Source: Thalassoglobus sp. JC818 (GTDB taxonomy: Bacteria; Planctomycetota; Planctomycetia; Planctomycetales; Planctomycetaceae). From it: a stretch of DNA of 64,000 nucleotides. Below, piece after piece: positions 19,804 to 28,578 of this stretch (position 1 is the first letter of the stretch; every line of letters begins with the position of its first letter). Under the pieces are notes generated by a model that was not told the DNA's origin, searched no databases, and saw only the letters and a list, made by a program, of their open reading frames with translations. The translations under genes and the position numbers were made by a program. The DNA is taken from assembly GCF_040717535.1 (NCBI RefSeq), contig NZ_JBFEFI010000002.1, forward strand, positions 853,032 to 917,031, read 5' to 3'.

Positions 19804-20241
19804 ATGCGATCCTGTTCAACAAATAGGAAATCTGAAAATCGGCGAAGCGGGGCCGCGGCGGTCGAGTTTGCAATCGTCCTACCAATCATCCTGACATTCT
19901 TTCTGGGATGTGTTGATTATGGACGCGCGCTTCACTGGTCAATCGCTGTGTCGAACGCAGCAGACACCGGGACGTATTATGCAGCGACGCACCGCGTTTC
20001 ACCCATCACCATTCAAGACTGGGAAGCAAAGATACGGACGATCGTGATTGATGAACTTGACGATCATCCGCAGTTCACCGCCGACGATCTCGACATTCAG
20101 ATTACCTCAGTCACAGAAGTCGACGGCAATCTCCTGGTGACAGTTTCGGCCAACTATCAGTTTCGAACGATCGTTTCTTGGCCCACGATCCCGAACACAA
20201 TTCCGCTCAAAGCGACTGTGACTTACCGGCAGTTTCAGTAG
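19804..20241 (+). CDS. TadE-like pseudopilin
   Basis: 145 residues. After a short basic leader comes the TadE/TadF signature RRSGAAAVEFAIVLPIILTFF with the conserved glutamate of a prepilin-type hydrophobic helix (about residues 14-40); the rest is a small extracytoplasmic domain. Minor pseudopilins of Flp systems are processed by a TadV peptidase, which is not encoded in this window. 66 bases after tadC, 12 bases before the next TadE-like gene. Confidence 0.85.
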   Translation: MRSCSTNRKSENRRSGAAAVEFAIVLPIILTFFLGCVDYGRALHWSIAVSNAADTGTYYAATHRVSPITIQDWEAKIRTIVIDELDDHPQFTADDLDIQITSVTEVDGNLLVTVSANYQFRTIVSWPTIPNTIPLKATVTYRQFQ

Positions 20242-20253
20242 GGAGATGAGGTG

Positions 20254-20721
20254 ATGGACGTGACAAGACGAATCCCACGCTCAGCATCTCTCTCGAAGAG
20301 GTCAGGAGCAACAATCGTTGAAACCGCTTTTGTGTTGCCGGTTCTGCTGTTCATTTTGATATCAGCCATCGATTTTTCGCTGATTGTTTTGAACAACAAC
20401 TCTCTCGCGGAAGCAGCTCGACGACTCTCGCGAACAGCCTCAGTGCGAGGAGAGAATGCTGAGCCGGAATTCAGTATGTGGGGGCCCAACACATTCAACG
20501 AGAATGCCAGCGAGCAGACGGAGATCTGTGAGATTGTTCGCGAAGCAGCTGTCTGTATTCCTCCCGAAAAGATCAATGTACAGGTGGAATGGCCGGATGG
20601 ATCGTGCCGCATCAATGACCGTGTGAGCGTTTCGTTGCGCTATTCGCATCAACCCTTTTTAAGTTTCACTGGGAAGACTTTCCTGCTTCAAGCGTCGTCC
20701 GACGTAAGAATCCGACACTAA
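20254..20721 (+). CDS. Second TadE-like pseudopilin
   Basis: 155 residues. The signature RSGATIVETAFVLPVLLFIL lies at about residues 18-40, with the conserved glutamate, followed by DFSLIVLNNNSLAEAARRLSR. Start: ATG at 20254, preceded by GGGAG and AGG; a GTG at 20251 is an alternative. It sits 12 bases after the previous TadE-like gene, so both are surely co-transcribed. It probably acts as the TadF-equivalent minor pseudopilin. Confidence 0.85.
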   Translation: MDVTRRIPRSASLSKRSGATIVETAFVLPVLLFILISAIDFSLIVLNNNSLAEAARRLSRTASVRGENAEPEFSMWGPNTFNENASEQTEICEIVREAAVCIPPEKINVQVEWPDGSCRINDRVSVSLRYSHQPFLSFTGKTFLLQASSDVRIRH

Positions 20722-20822
20722 CTCGGTTGTTGCAGTCCTGCAAAAATATTGAAGTCGCTTTTCAATCCTGAATGAACTGGTCAGCGAGATAGAATTCGAA
20801 TGAACTTAACAGTGTTGTTGTC

Positions 20823-22325
20823 ATGAATAATTCGTCCAAACAATCCACTGCCAGTACAACTCCTTCCCGCTCCGGCAAGGCTTTGATCTTCGTCTTGTTG
20901 ACGATGCCGATGATTCTGGGGATCGTTGGATTGGTGGTGGATGGTTCGTTCATCATGTATGAGTATCGCGAAACTCAGCATGCGGCCGATGCTGGTGCGA
21001 CTGCTGCCGCATTGTCGTACATACAGAATGAAAATGCACAGATTGCCCGGCAGAGTGCTGTCGATATGGTGCAGCAGATTCACGGGCTCTCAGGTTCGAA
21101 TGTGACGGTCAACAATCCGCCGCTAACGGGCCCATTTGCGGGGAATGCGAATTACTTTGAAGCAGAAGTCAACCGTTCCTCCGATACCTTTTTCATGCAT
21201 CTGGTCAGCCAGTTGTCTCAACGGAGTGTGAGATCACGTTCCGTGGCAGGAGTGGAAGACGCGACAGTCGATTCTGCGTTGGTGATTCTCGATCCCAATC
21301 CGCCCCCGATCACGATTGCCGGACTTCCAATTGCGATTCCATCGCTTCCCAATCATCATCTGGGGGGATTGGAAGTCCTCGGGTTGGGACGTGTTCGCGT
21401 TAACGGAGCAGTCATTGTTAACAATGACTGGAGCGGCTACGACGAGGATGGTGTTTACGTTGGACAGCGGGTCGGCCTCGGGCTACGTCACGCGTCCACA
21501 TGCACGCCAATTCTTCCGCTGACGAAATTGAGAGCCCGCGACATTTACGTTGTCGGCGGAGTCGACAATCCAAATAATTACGGCCATTACGACGCCAGTG
21601 AGCCGAGTCCGTTGCAAGCGAATCGACGACCTGTCACAGATCCTCTGGATCACCTTCCGGTCCCGCGAGTTGCTGTGGATCCGGTTAATGTTGATGCGAC
21701 GAATCGAGGAGGAGTGAACATCATCAACCTCCCCATTTTGGCGCCACCAGTTGTTTTGAATCCAGGAGTTTACGAGTACATCAACATCGTTACTGGACCA
21801 GTTCGATTTAATCCCGGCGTTTACATCATTCGCGGCAAACATCCGCTGACGCAGATCTCGCTGCTGATCGGAGCCGGTCCGGTCAACATGAATGGAGTGA
21901 TGTTTTACATCACAGACAACTCGTCGTTCACTCCAGCGACGGGGCTGCCGGACATTAATGAAGACAGTTCGTCGTCTCCACCAATTCCGTTGCTTTCGAT
22001 GCTTCCCAGCGTTGTCATCAATGGGGCGATCTTAAACACCGTCCTGAGACCGTTGTCTTCGCCGGGGAGTCCTTACAACGGTGTGTCGCTTTATCAGTCA
22101 AGAAATGATCGACGGCCAATTGTGCTCGTGAGCGAACAACTCCTTGGAACTGGAGCGCTCAACGGAACCATCTATGCCAAGTGGGGCAATGTGATTTTCG
22201 TGGCAAACGGAGAGCACGACATGGGCATCGTGGCAGCCTCCTGCCGAATTGTGACCGCGCTCGGTTGCGAACTCAGCCCGACGCAACTCTTCGAGCCGGT
22301 TCGCGAAGTCTATCTCGTCGAGTGA
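20823..22325 (+). CDS. TadG-like pilus-associated protein
   Basis: 500 residues. Begins with a basic stretch and the TadG-type N-terminal helix (SGKALIFVLLTMPMILGIVGLVVDGSF), followed by a QHAADAGATAAAL motif typical of Flp-associated TadG proteins. The long remainder (about 110-500) is extracytoplasmic and beta-rich, with segments such as FNPGVYIIRGKHP and GAGPVNMNGVMFYIT and many prolines; I do not recognise a vWA domain in it. Last gene of the tad cluster; convergent with the cytochrome-like gene (82-base gap). Confidence 0.8.
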   Translation: MNNSSKQSTASTTPSRSGKALIFVLLTMPMILGIVGLVVDGSFIMYEYRETQHAADAGATAAALSYIQNENAQIARQSAVDMVQQIHGLSGSNVTVNNPPLTGPFAGNANYFEAEVNRSSDTFFMHLVSQLSQRSVRSRSVAGVEDATVDSALVILDPNPPPITIAGLPIAIPSLPNHHLGGLEVLGLGRVRVNGAVIVNNDWSGYDEDGVYVGQRVGLGLRHASTCTPILPLTKLRARDIYVVGGVDNPNNYGHYDASEPSPLQANRRPVTDPLDHLPVPRVAVDPVNVDATNRGGVNIINLPILAPPVVLNPGVYEYINIVTGPVRFNPGVYIIRGKHPLTQISLLIGAGPVNMNGVMFYITDNSSFTPATGLPDINEDSSSSPPIPLLSMLPSVVINGAILNTVLRPLSSPGSPYNGVSLYQSRNDRRPIVLVSEQLLGTGALNGTIYAKWGNVIFVANGEHDMGIVAASCRIVTALGCELSPTQLFEPVREVYLVE

Positions 22326-22407
22326 TCTCGTTTTTGGAGGGCGATCTGCGTTGTCGATGTGCGGCCCGACGTGAAGAGTCGAAAGCCGCACACGAAAACG
22401 GCAGGGC

Positions 22408-25059
22408 TCATTCGGCTGAGGGATTACTCTCAAAGTACTGATGTTCAGGATCTCCGGAACTCAGGAGATAAGCGACGAGGTCCAGAACTTCGTCTTTGGT
22501 CATCCGGTTTAACAACCCAGTTGGCATCGGAGACGTTTTGGAAACGATCAGATCTTCGATTTGATTTCTATTAATCCGAACGCGTTTATTCGGATCTGCG
22601 AAATCGGTGTTCAAGGTCATGGTGTCTCCACTCAAGTTCACGACGACACCGGTGTGAATCATGCCGTCTTCCGTTGCGACAGTGATCGCGGAGAACTGAT
22701 CGTTGATCACTTTGCTCGGATGGATGACTTGATCGAGAAGATCGCGAGCAGAGTATCGACGCCCGGCTGAGGTTAAGTCTGGCCCGGTCATTCCGCCTTC
22801 GTCTTTGAAACGATGGCAGGCGAAACAGCCACCTGCTGCAAACATCTTGCGGCCATTCGAATAGTTTCTGTGCGCGAGTTCTTGAGCAGCAGCCACAGAG
22901 AGTTGATCGAGTGTCCAGTTCGTCTCTGGTCGGCCAGCGAGCACTTGTCCCAGGTGATCGAGAGGAGACTTTCTCTCCGGCTTTCGCTTCAGCAGTTCGG
23001 CCATCTCAGCTTTTTCAGTTTCCGTCAAAGAGGCGATGGCGTCTGTGCGAATGAAATCCATGAATTTTTCGAAGCTGGCCCCACCGCGATAGTTCGCTGC
23101 ATCGAGAAACCATTCGAAGTAAGCTTGGCGGAGTTCTGGAGTCCAACCGGCGGTCAGCATCCGGATCGATCGTGCGTATTGGACTTGTTCTTCTTGTGTG
23201 GGAACTGTTTCCATCAGTGCGATCGCTTTTTGAGCGACAGCAGGGGATTGAAGCCAGGCGAGGGTTTCACACAGCAGCCAGTTCAGTTCCGTTGAAGTCG
23301 ACGGAAAGAGCGGATCGAGCTGACTGATCAATTTCTGAATCATCTCATCGCTGGGCTGACCGAATCGATTCAAGACAATTTGCTCGGTGCGAATGAGCGT
23401 TAACTGTTGCGTTAGGTTCAGTTTCTTGACATCGATTGCGGTCAGTTTTTCGAGGAGTTGATCGCGCATTGTGGTGTCGACTTCGAAGCCTGAACCCGAT
23501 CGATGCTGTGGGCAGACACCAGTGACGCGAGCAAGGGCGAGGAGCGCCTCAACTTGAATGGCTGAGTCAGCTTCGTTGAATGCTTTCTCTCGCCATTGTT
23601 CGACCGGTTGATGCTCGACAGCAGTTCGGGCAGCGAATCGAATGAATCGATCCTCGTCAGCGAGATAAGGCCACGCAGTTTCAATTGCCTTCGGATCGTG
23701 ATGTCCGTGAAACTTCTCGAGTGCGTGTCGAGTTTCTCTTGCGTCGTTTTGGGTGATCGTTACCTCAGCAGGTGCTGTCGATTCGTCACCAACGTAGGTG
23801 ACACGATACAGCCCTGACTGTACTCTCCGCCCTCCGATCGTGAAGTACATCGCTCCATCATCCGGATGAATAATGGCGTCGGTAATCGGCAGTGGAGCTC
23901 CAGTGACGAATTCCTCTTTTGTCGCGGTATAAGAGGAGTCCTCTTCCGAAAGATGGACGGCGTACAGGCGACCCCAACTCCAATCGAGCGCGTACAACGC
24001 GTTCTGGTATTTCGCAGGGAACTTCGCGCCATATCCAAACGTCATTCCAGTCGGCGAGCCAGGACCAATGTCCAGAATTCCGGGAAGGTTGTCTTCATAG
24101 AAGACAGGTCGCTTTCCGGCTCCGTTCCGCCATCCGAATTCCGCTCCGCTGGTTACGTGGCAGATTCGAGTTGGTCGATACCAGGGAGTGTTGAAGTCGT
24201 ACTCCATGTCTGCATCGTATGTGAATAATTCCCCTTCGTGATTGAAGGCTGCGTCATAGATGTTTCGGAATCCCGATGCGTATGCTTCGAAGCTTTTTCC
24301 ATCCAGAGAAACGCGATAGATAATCCCTCCCGGTGCGAGAACACCGCGGTTGTGTCCACGTCCATCGGGCATGCTGGGGAGCAAGTGATCTTCTCCCCAG
24401 ACTGGGACAACGGGTGAGCTCGGTGCCAGTTCCGGAGGACGAGCGTTGTTGCCGGTGATCAGGAACAGTGATTCTCCATCAGGGCTCGGAACGACAGCAT
24501 GAACGCCATGGTCTCCCTTGGACTTCACTTCTCTTAGAAGTTCGACGCGATCAAGGTTGTCATCACCGTCGCTGTCAGTCACTCGATATAAGCCCGAAGG
24601 AATCTTCTGCTCGTAATCATTGACTCCTGCATAAAGTGCTCCGTGCGACCACACCATTCCATTGATGGCACGGATGTTTGCAGGGACTTCTTCGATCTGA
24701 GTCGGATCGAGAGGAGTTCCCGCAGTTGGTGGAGCAAAGCGATAAAGACCGCCAAACTGATCACTGACGAGAATTCGTCCTTTGTTGTCGGTGCAGAGTG
24801 TGACCCACGACCCTTGATCGTCACCGGGAACCGAATAAAGCAATTCAACTTTGAATCCATCCGGGACAGTGATCCGGTCAACCGGAGTGGCACTGTTGCC
24901 GATTGCATTCGAAGCTTCGCTTGAAGCGACTTGCTTGTCCTCACGTGCGGTTGGCTTCGCTCGCTTTTGACCCAGCCCGATGGCAGGCAGCATCGTCAGA
25001 CAGAGGAGAACGGGCAGACAGGACTTCAGAGAAGCGCGACAAAAGAAAACGCTGAACAT
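22408..25059 (-). CDS. PVC-type secreted heme-binding (CxxCH) protein with beta-propeller
   Basis: 883 residues with a signal peptide (about 1-30, ending near IGLGQ). Residues about 60-440 form a glucose-dehydrogenase-like beta-propeller of the planctomycete DUF7133 type (ITVPDGFKVELLYSVPGDDQGSWV, then HGVHAVVPSPDG and FRNIYDAAFNHEGELF). A helical repeat region follows at about 450-730. The C-terminus is a c-type cytochrome domain with heme motif CFACH (about residue 765) in GGCFACHRFKDEGGMTGPDLT, with DEVLDLVAYLLSSG near the end. Such proteins are expanded in planctomycetes and are thought to oxidise sugars or alcohols; the substrate is not known. Confidence 0.88.
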   Translation of the reverse strand: MFSVFFCRASLKSCLPVLLCLTMLPAIGLGQKRAKPTAREDKQVASSEASNAIGNSATPVDRITVPDGFKVELLYSVPGDDQGSWVTLCTDNKGRILVSDQFGGLYRFAPPTAGTPLDPTQIEEVPANIRAINGMVWSHGALYAGVNDYEQKIPSGLYRVTDSDGDDNLDRVELLREVKSKGDHGVHAVVPSPDGESLFLITGNNARPPELAPSSPVVPVWGEDHLLPSMPDGRGHNRGVLAPGGIIYRVSLDGKSFEAYASGFRNIYDAAFNHEGELFTYDADMEYDFNTPWYRPTRICHVTSGAEFGWRNGAGKRPVFYEDNLPGILDIGPGSPTGMTFGYGAKFPAKYQNALYALDWSWGRLYAVHLSEEDSSYTATKEEFVTGAPLPITDAIIHPDDGAMYFTIGGRRVQSGLYRVTYVGDESTAPAEVTITQNDARETRHALEKFHGHHDPKAIETAWPYLADEDRFIRFAARTAVEHQPVEQWREKAFNEADSAIQVEALLALARVTGVCPQHRSGSGFEVDTTMRDQLLEKLTAIDVKKLNLTQQLTLIRTEQIVLNRFGQPSDEMIQKLISQLDPLFPSTSTELNWLLCETLAWLQSPAVAQKAIALMETVPTQEEQVQYARSIRMLTAGWTPELRQAYFEWFLDAANYRGGASFEKFMDFIRTDAIASLTETEKAEMAELLKRKPERKSPLDHLGQVLAGRPETNWTLDQLSVAAAQELAHRNYSNGRKMFAAGGCFACHRFKDEGGMTGPDLTSAGRRYSARDLLDQVIHPSKVINDQFSAITVATEDGMIHTGVVVNLSGDTMTLNTDFADPNKRVRINRNQIEDLIVSKTSPMPTGLLNRMTKDEVLDLVAYLLSSGDPEHQYFESNPSAE

Positions 25060-25458
25060 GACTCAATCCGCTAAACAATTCTACGACCTCAGATGTCTAC
25101 ACAAGCGGTGACGCTCTGAATTTCCAATTGAGGCACAGTAGCAAATCGACCAGATCAAGGCATCAGAGAATGCTGAAGCGTTTTTCGGAAAGAATCGAGT
25201 GCCTCGCACGGAAGTTTGCGCGAGTTCCCGTTTAAAAGAGCTGGCTGTCTGAGTCACAGCAATCATGAACGCGTCAGAGATTGTGAGGCCAAACTGTCCA
25301 ACGATCGAAGAGTCGACTTCCAACTGAGAGGAGTTCGGATCGCTGACTGAAGCTTTAGAGTCAGGGAGGAGGAATCCTCAGCAGCCGACCGAGAATGTGT
25401 ACAGCGTGCACATCAAAGAGAAGCAGTAAGTCACTGTGAGAAAGTGACTTAAAGAAGA
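25060..25458. other. Intergenic region between cytochrome-like gene and tRNA-Gln
   Basis: 399 bases on the 5' side of the cytochrome-like gene. It should hold that gene's promoter, and near 25427-25451 a hairpin just past the tRNA 3' end. An 80-codon frame at 25081-25323 on the minus strand has no recognisable features. Confidence 0.5.
25427..25451 (-). terminator. Hairpin downstream of tRNA-Gln
   Basis: Perfect 9-base arms TAAGTCACT and AGTGACTTA around a 7-base loop, 7 bases beyond the tRNA 3' end in its direction of transcription. Probably the tRNA transcript terminator or processing hairpin; no strong T run follows. Confidence 0.5.
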
Positions 25459-25529
25459 TTACCCGGCCAGGATTTGAACCTGGACTAACAGTACCAAAAA
25501 CTGTGGTGCTACCGTTACACTACCGGGTA
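25459..25529 (-). tRNA. tRNA-Gln (anticodon UUG)
   Basis: 71 bases fold as a full cloverleaf. Acceptor arms TACCCGG/CCGGGTA, D arm GTGT/GCAC, anticodon stem ACAGT/ACTGT with loop TTTTGGT giving anticodon TTG, T arm CCAGG/CCTGG with TTCAAAT, and discriminator A. The CCA end is not encoded. Reads CAA (and CAG by wobble). It stands alone between two minus-strand protein genes. Confidence 0.95.
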
Positions 25530-25623
25530 AGTTGTGGGCAGGATACTCAGTTGACTGAATATTGCAAGATTGTTTCTCGGTTGGAATTGCGAACTTCACA
25601 CTCTGGTGAGTGATGTTCGATTT

Positions 25624-25646
25624 GGCGGTTCGGTATTTGAACCGCC
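25624..25646 (-). terminator. Hairpin downstream of the sulfatase-DUF1080 gene
   Basis: Perfect 8-base arms GGCGGTTC and GAACCGCC with a 7-base loop, 44 bases past the stop of the minus-strand sulfatase gene. GC-rich and well placed as a terminator, but lacking a T tract. Confidence 0.45.
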
Positions 25647-25689
25647 GTTGCATTGTGAAGTATCTGCGATTCCGGGGAATGCAGGTGTC

Positions 25690-27792
25690 CTAATCGAGTG
25701 GTCGGACCCAGATCTCTCGGAAATAAACGATGCTCTCGGGATCGTGGGCTTGCAGTGCGAATGTCCCGTGATCGATGCGTCGCTCTGTGTATCGAGGGTG
25801 CTGGTATTCTTCAGGTTCCGTGTATTCGACGACAATTTCATCGTCGACCTGAATTTGCACGGTGTCACCCTGAACCTGGATGTGCAGCGTGAAGAAAACG
25901 TCGTCTCCAACGGGTGGTTCATCGAGATTTTGGACCGCGAACAAGCTGCCGGTTCGAGTCGTGTTTTTGTGGCTGGCGTTCATTTGGACTTCGTGACCAG
26001 CATTCGGAAATCCTTCTTCCTGAAACTTCGTGTGAAAGTAGACTCCGCCGTTTGACCCTGGGGTGGTCAGGCCTTCGACGAGCAATTCGAAGTCATTGAA
26101 GTCAGCTGCTTCAACGTCTCCGGTGTAGAACAGGTGAGACTGGTCCTGAGTTGCGTGGGCGCGAATCATGCCATTGACGACGGTAAACGAATCGGCCGGA
26201 GGACTTGCTGTCCACCCTTCGAGATCGCGGCCGTTGAAGAGCGGAATCCATCCGTCCTGTTCCATTTCCTCACGGTGTTGGGCAACGTGTTCAGGAACTG
26301 GAAATGAGCGAAGCGAACTGTATCGGCGATAGGTTTCGAAGATGTCGCCTCCGTCGAGCACACGTGGGTCGCCTGTTTCGATCAGGTATTGATTGAACTG
26401 CTTAGCGAGTTGCTCTTCGGTTCCTGCGAACTCAGGTTCGCCAGTGAGATTCGTCAAGCAACCAGGATCGCTCACGATGTCGAAGATCTCGATCTCGGGC
26501 CGCATGTCGACTGCGTAATGAAAATACTCTTCGACTTCCGGGTCGTCGCGATGTTCGATCAGAAAGCTCAAGCTTGGACAGGCGTCGATATCGTGGTATC
26601 CGCCGTGTTCCGGTCCGAGAGTTCCATCGTTATTTAGTTTTTGAGGGGCACCAGCTGGCCAGCGTTCCGGTCGAAAATTTCGGATGTATAAGTATTGAGC
26701 TGTCCGCATTGCTCGCTGGGGATAGGCAAGCGTCTGATAGCGTGAGGAGGAATGTCGCTCTCGCCCGGAGAAGACGAAGGCCCGATCAGTGGAATCGTCT
26801 TCGTCCCCTTTCAGGAGTGGAAGCAGGCTGTGACCCGAGAGGGGATATTCGGTGGATGGATGCGGAATTCCGACGACGTCGTAAATCGTGGCTGTCAGAT
26901 CGACGAAGGCGACCAGTGCATCGGAGAGGTGGCTTTCTGAATTGATGCCGCCCCATCGAATTGCGAGCGGCATGTGAATGCCGTACTCGTAGCAATTGGC
27001 TTTCGCTCGAGGGAACGCCATCCCATTGTCAGAAGTGACGATAATCAATGTGTTCTCGAGTTCATCAGCTGCTTCGAGTTCGTTCAGGATTTCGCCGAGG
27101 TGGTGATCGAACCATTCAATTTCGACAGCATAGTCCGCGAGGTCGGATCGGATTTCAGGATGATCTGGAAGGAAGGGCGGGACTTCGACTTTTTCGAGGT
27201 CTTTGCCTGCTTTCAGACCCGATCCTTTTTCAAAACTGCGATGCGGTTCGTGTGCTCCATACCAGAAGCAGAAGGGCTGATCCGGTTGCTTCTGGCCAAG
27301 GAAGTTCTTGAAGTTCGCTGAGTAATTTTTGTTGCTGATTCCTTTGTACGGGCTCTCCAGAGTTTCTCCGACGTAAGCGGGGCCTGCCGGGTTTTCCGTA
27401 CGTCCGTCATCCTTATAGTTACCGGGACCCCAACCTTTTCCGGTGTATCCGACGTGATAACCGTTCTCTGCTAATACCTCCGGAAACGTCGGGTATTTGG
27501 CAGGAAATGAGCTGGCATGTGTCCCTGCGTTTTCGATCTGCCAGATGTGCCGACCAGTCAGCAACGCTGCTCGGCACGGGCTGCATCCAGGCGAAGCTGC
27601 GAAAGCATTGTTGAAGAGAATTCCCTCGCTGGCGACCCGATCGAATGCCGGTGTTTGCACGAATTCACATCCGTACGCGGAGGCGTGCAACCACGACTGA
27701 TCATCGCTGATGACGAAGAGCACGTTGGGACGCTCTTCCGCCTGAAGCGAAGGGATGGCGATCAGTAACGCGAGGAGGAAGGAATATCTCAT
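25690..27792 (-). CDS. Secreted sulfatase fused to a DUF1080 (3-keto-disaccharide hydrolase-type) domain
   Basis: 700 residues with a signal peptide (about 1-18). Residues 20-490 are a sulfatase: metal motif NVLFVISDDQSW, active-site stretch GCSPCRAALLTGRH (about residue 69) and second metal site VTSDNGMAFPRAK. The active-site motif is C-S-P-C-R, so the usual serine is cysteine. Formylglycine-generating enzyme needs CxPxR, which is met; anaerobic maturases usually prefer CxPSR. Residues about 510-700 are a DUF1080/3-keto-disaccharide hydrolase jelly roll (WIPLFNGRDLEGWTA, then GGVYFHTKFQEEG, ending REIWVRPLD). The fusion suggests one secreted protein that binds or cleaves a glycan and removes its sulfate (inference). 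Confidence 0.92.
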   Translation of the reverse strand: MRYSFLLALLIAIPSLQAEERPNVLFVISDDQSWLHASAYGCEFVQTPAFDRVASEGILFNNAFAASPGCSPCRAALLTGRHIWQIENAGTHASSFPAKYPTFPEVLAENGYHVGYTGKGWGPGNYKDDGRTENPAGPAYVGETLESPYKGISNKNYSANFKNFLGQKQPDQPFCFWYGAHEPHRSFEKGSGLKAGKDLEKVEVPPFLPDHPEIRSDLADYAVEIEWFDHHLGEILNELEAADELENTLIIVTSDNGMAFPRAKANCYEYGIHMPLAIRWGGINSESHLSDALVAFVDLTATIYDVVGIPHPSTEYPLSGHSLLPLLKGDEDDSTDRAFVFSGRERHSSSRYQTLAYPQRAMRTAQYLYIRNFRPERWPAGAPQKLNNDGTLGPEHGGYHDIDACPSLSFLIEHRDDPEVEEYFHYAVDMRPEIEIFDIVSDPGCLTNLTGEPEFAGTEEQLAKQFNQYLIETGDPRVLDGGDIFETYRRYSSLRSFPVPEHVAQHREEMEQDGWIPLFNGRDLEGWTASPPADSFTVVNGMIRAHATQDQSHLFYTGDVEAADFNDFELLVEGLTTPGSNGGVYFHTKFQEEGFPNAGHEVQMNASHKNTTRTGSLFAVQNLDEPPVGDDVFFTLHIQVQGDTVQIQVDDEIVVEYTEPEEYQHPRYTERRIDHGTFALQAHDPESIVYFREIWVRPLD

Positions 27793-28578
27793 GAATGTCG
27801 GCTTTCATTCGTGGGCGAAATCGTCAGTTGTGTTTCGTCATCGGAAACTCCGATCATATCGGCGAAGAGTGTTGTGAGCCAGTTGACGGCGCTCACGAGG
27901 AAGACTTTCTGTCGTCTCTCCGCGATGCCTTCTGGCGAAGGGCTTGGGCATCGATCAGTTTTCCATTTCGAATGACCAGTGATCAGATCATGGAAATTCA
28001 ACGGTAGGCAGGCTCAGACGGTACGGCGGACCATCTTGAATGAAAGTAGATGGTCGAGACGCATTCATTGAAGGTCGAACAGCGAAGGTGAAAAAAAGGC
28101 AACCTGTCAGGAGAATGAAGAGTTTCGCCACAAGCGCTGCATCAATCTGCGCAGGTGTGATCGTTGAAGGCGCCGCGTTCGGAATGATTGATTGTCTCGA
28201 CGCAACCGGCTGACCATGGAAGGGGTTGTGACAACATTGCGGGGTGCAATTCAACGAACTGTCCGGTTGCTCAAGTTGAGAGGATCTCAATGTTCGCATG
28301 ACGTGCAATCCTGACACAGCTGTCAGAGTCACTGATGATCGGAACAACCTGATGGTGTTGATCAAAATCATCGCTGGAGGAAAGTTTCAGTTAAGTTTCG
28401 CGCTTGTATCCTTTTGCCCAAAAGTGCATTGTGGACTAAGTTCCATGGGACGGATTAGCCGCTGACATTTCGTTGTCCGCGGTGGGAATGACATTCAAGG
28501 AGGGAGGACGACGCAACAGAACAAGCCGGAATTCGCAGACGTTCAGAATCCGGTTGATCAGTGAAAGCGAGGACCACG
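27793..28578. other. Long intergenic region between divergent sulfatase and S41 protease
   Basis: 786 bases that must contain the promoters of both divergent genes. A minus-strand frame of 127 codons at 27988-28371 has one hydrophobic stretch (AALVAKLFILLTGCLFFTFAV) but no recognisable domain or clear ribosome binding site; I do not call it a gene. No repeat or RNA structure stands out. Confidence 0.5.

Noticed and set aside
27988..28371. 127-codon minus-strand frame between divergent genes
   Set aside because: One hydrophobic stretch but no recognisable domain, no clear start site, and placed in a promoter region.
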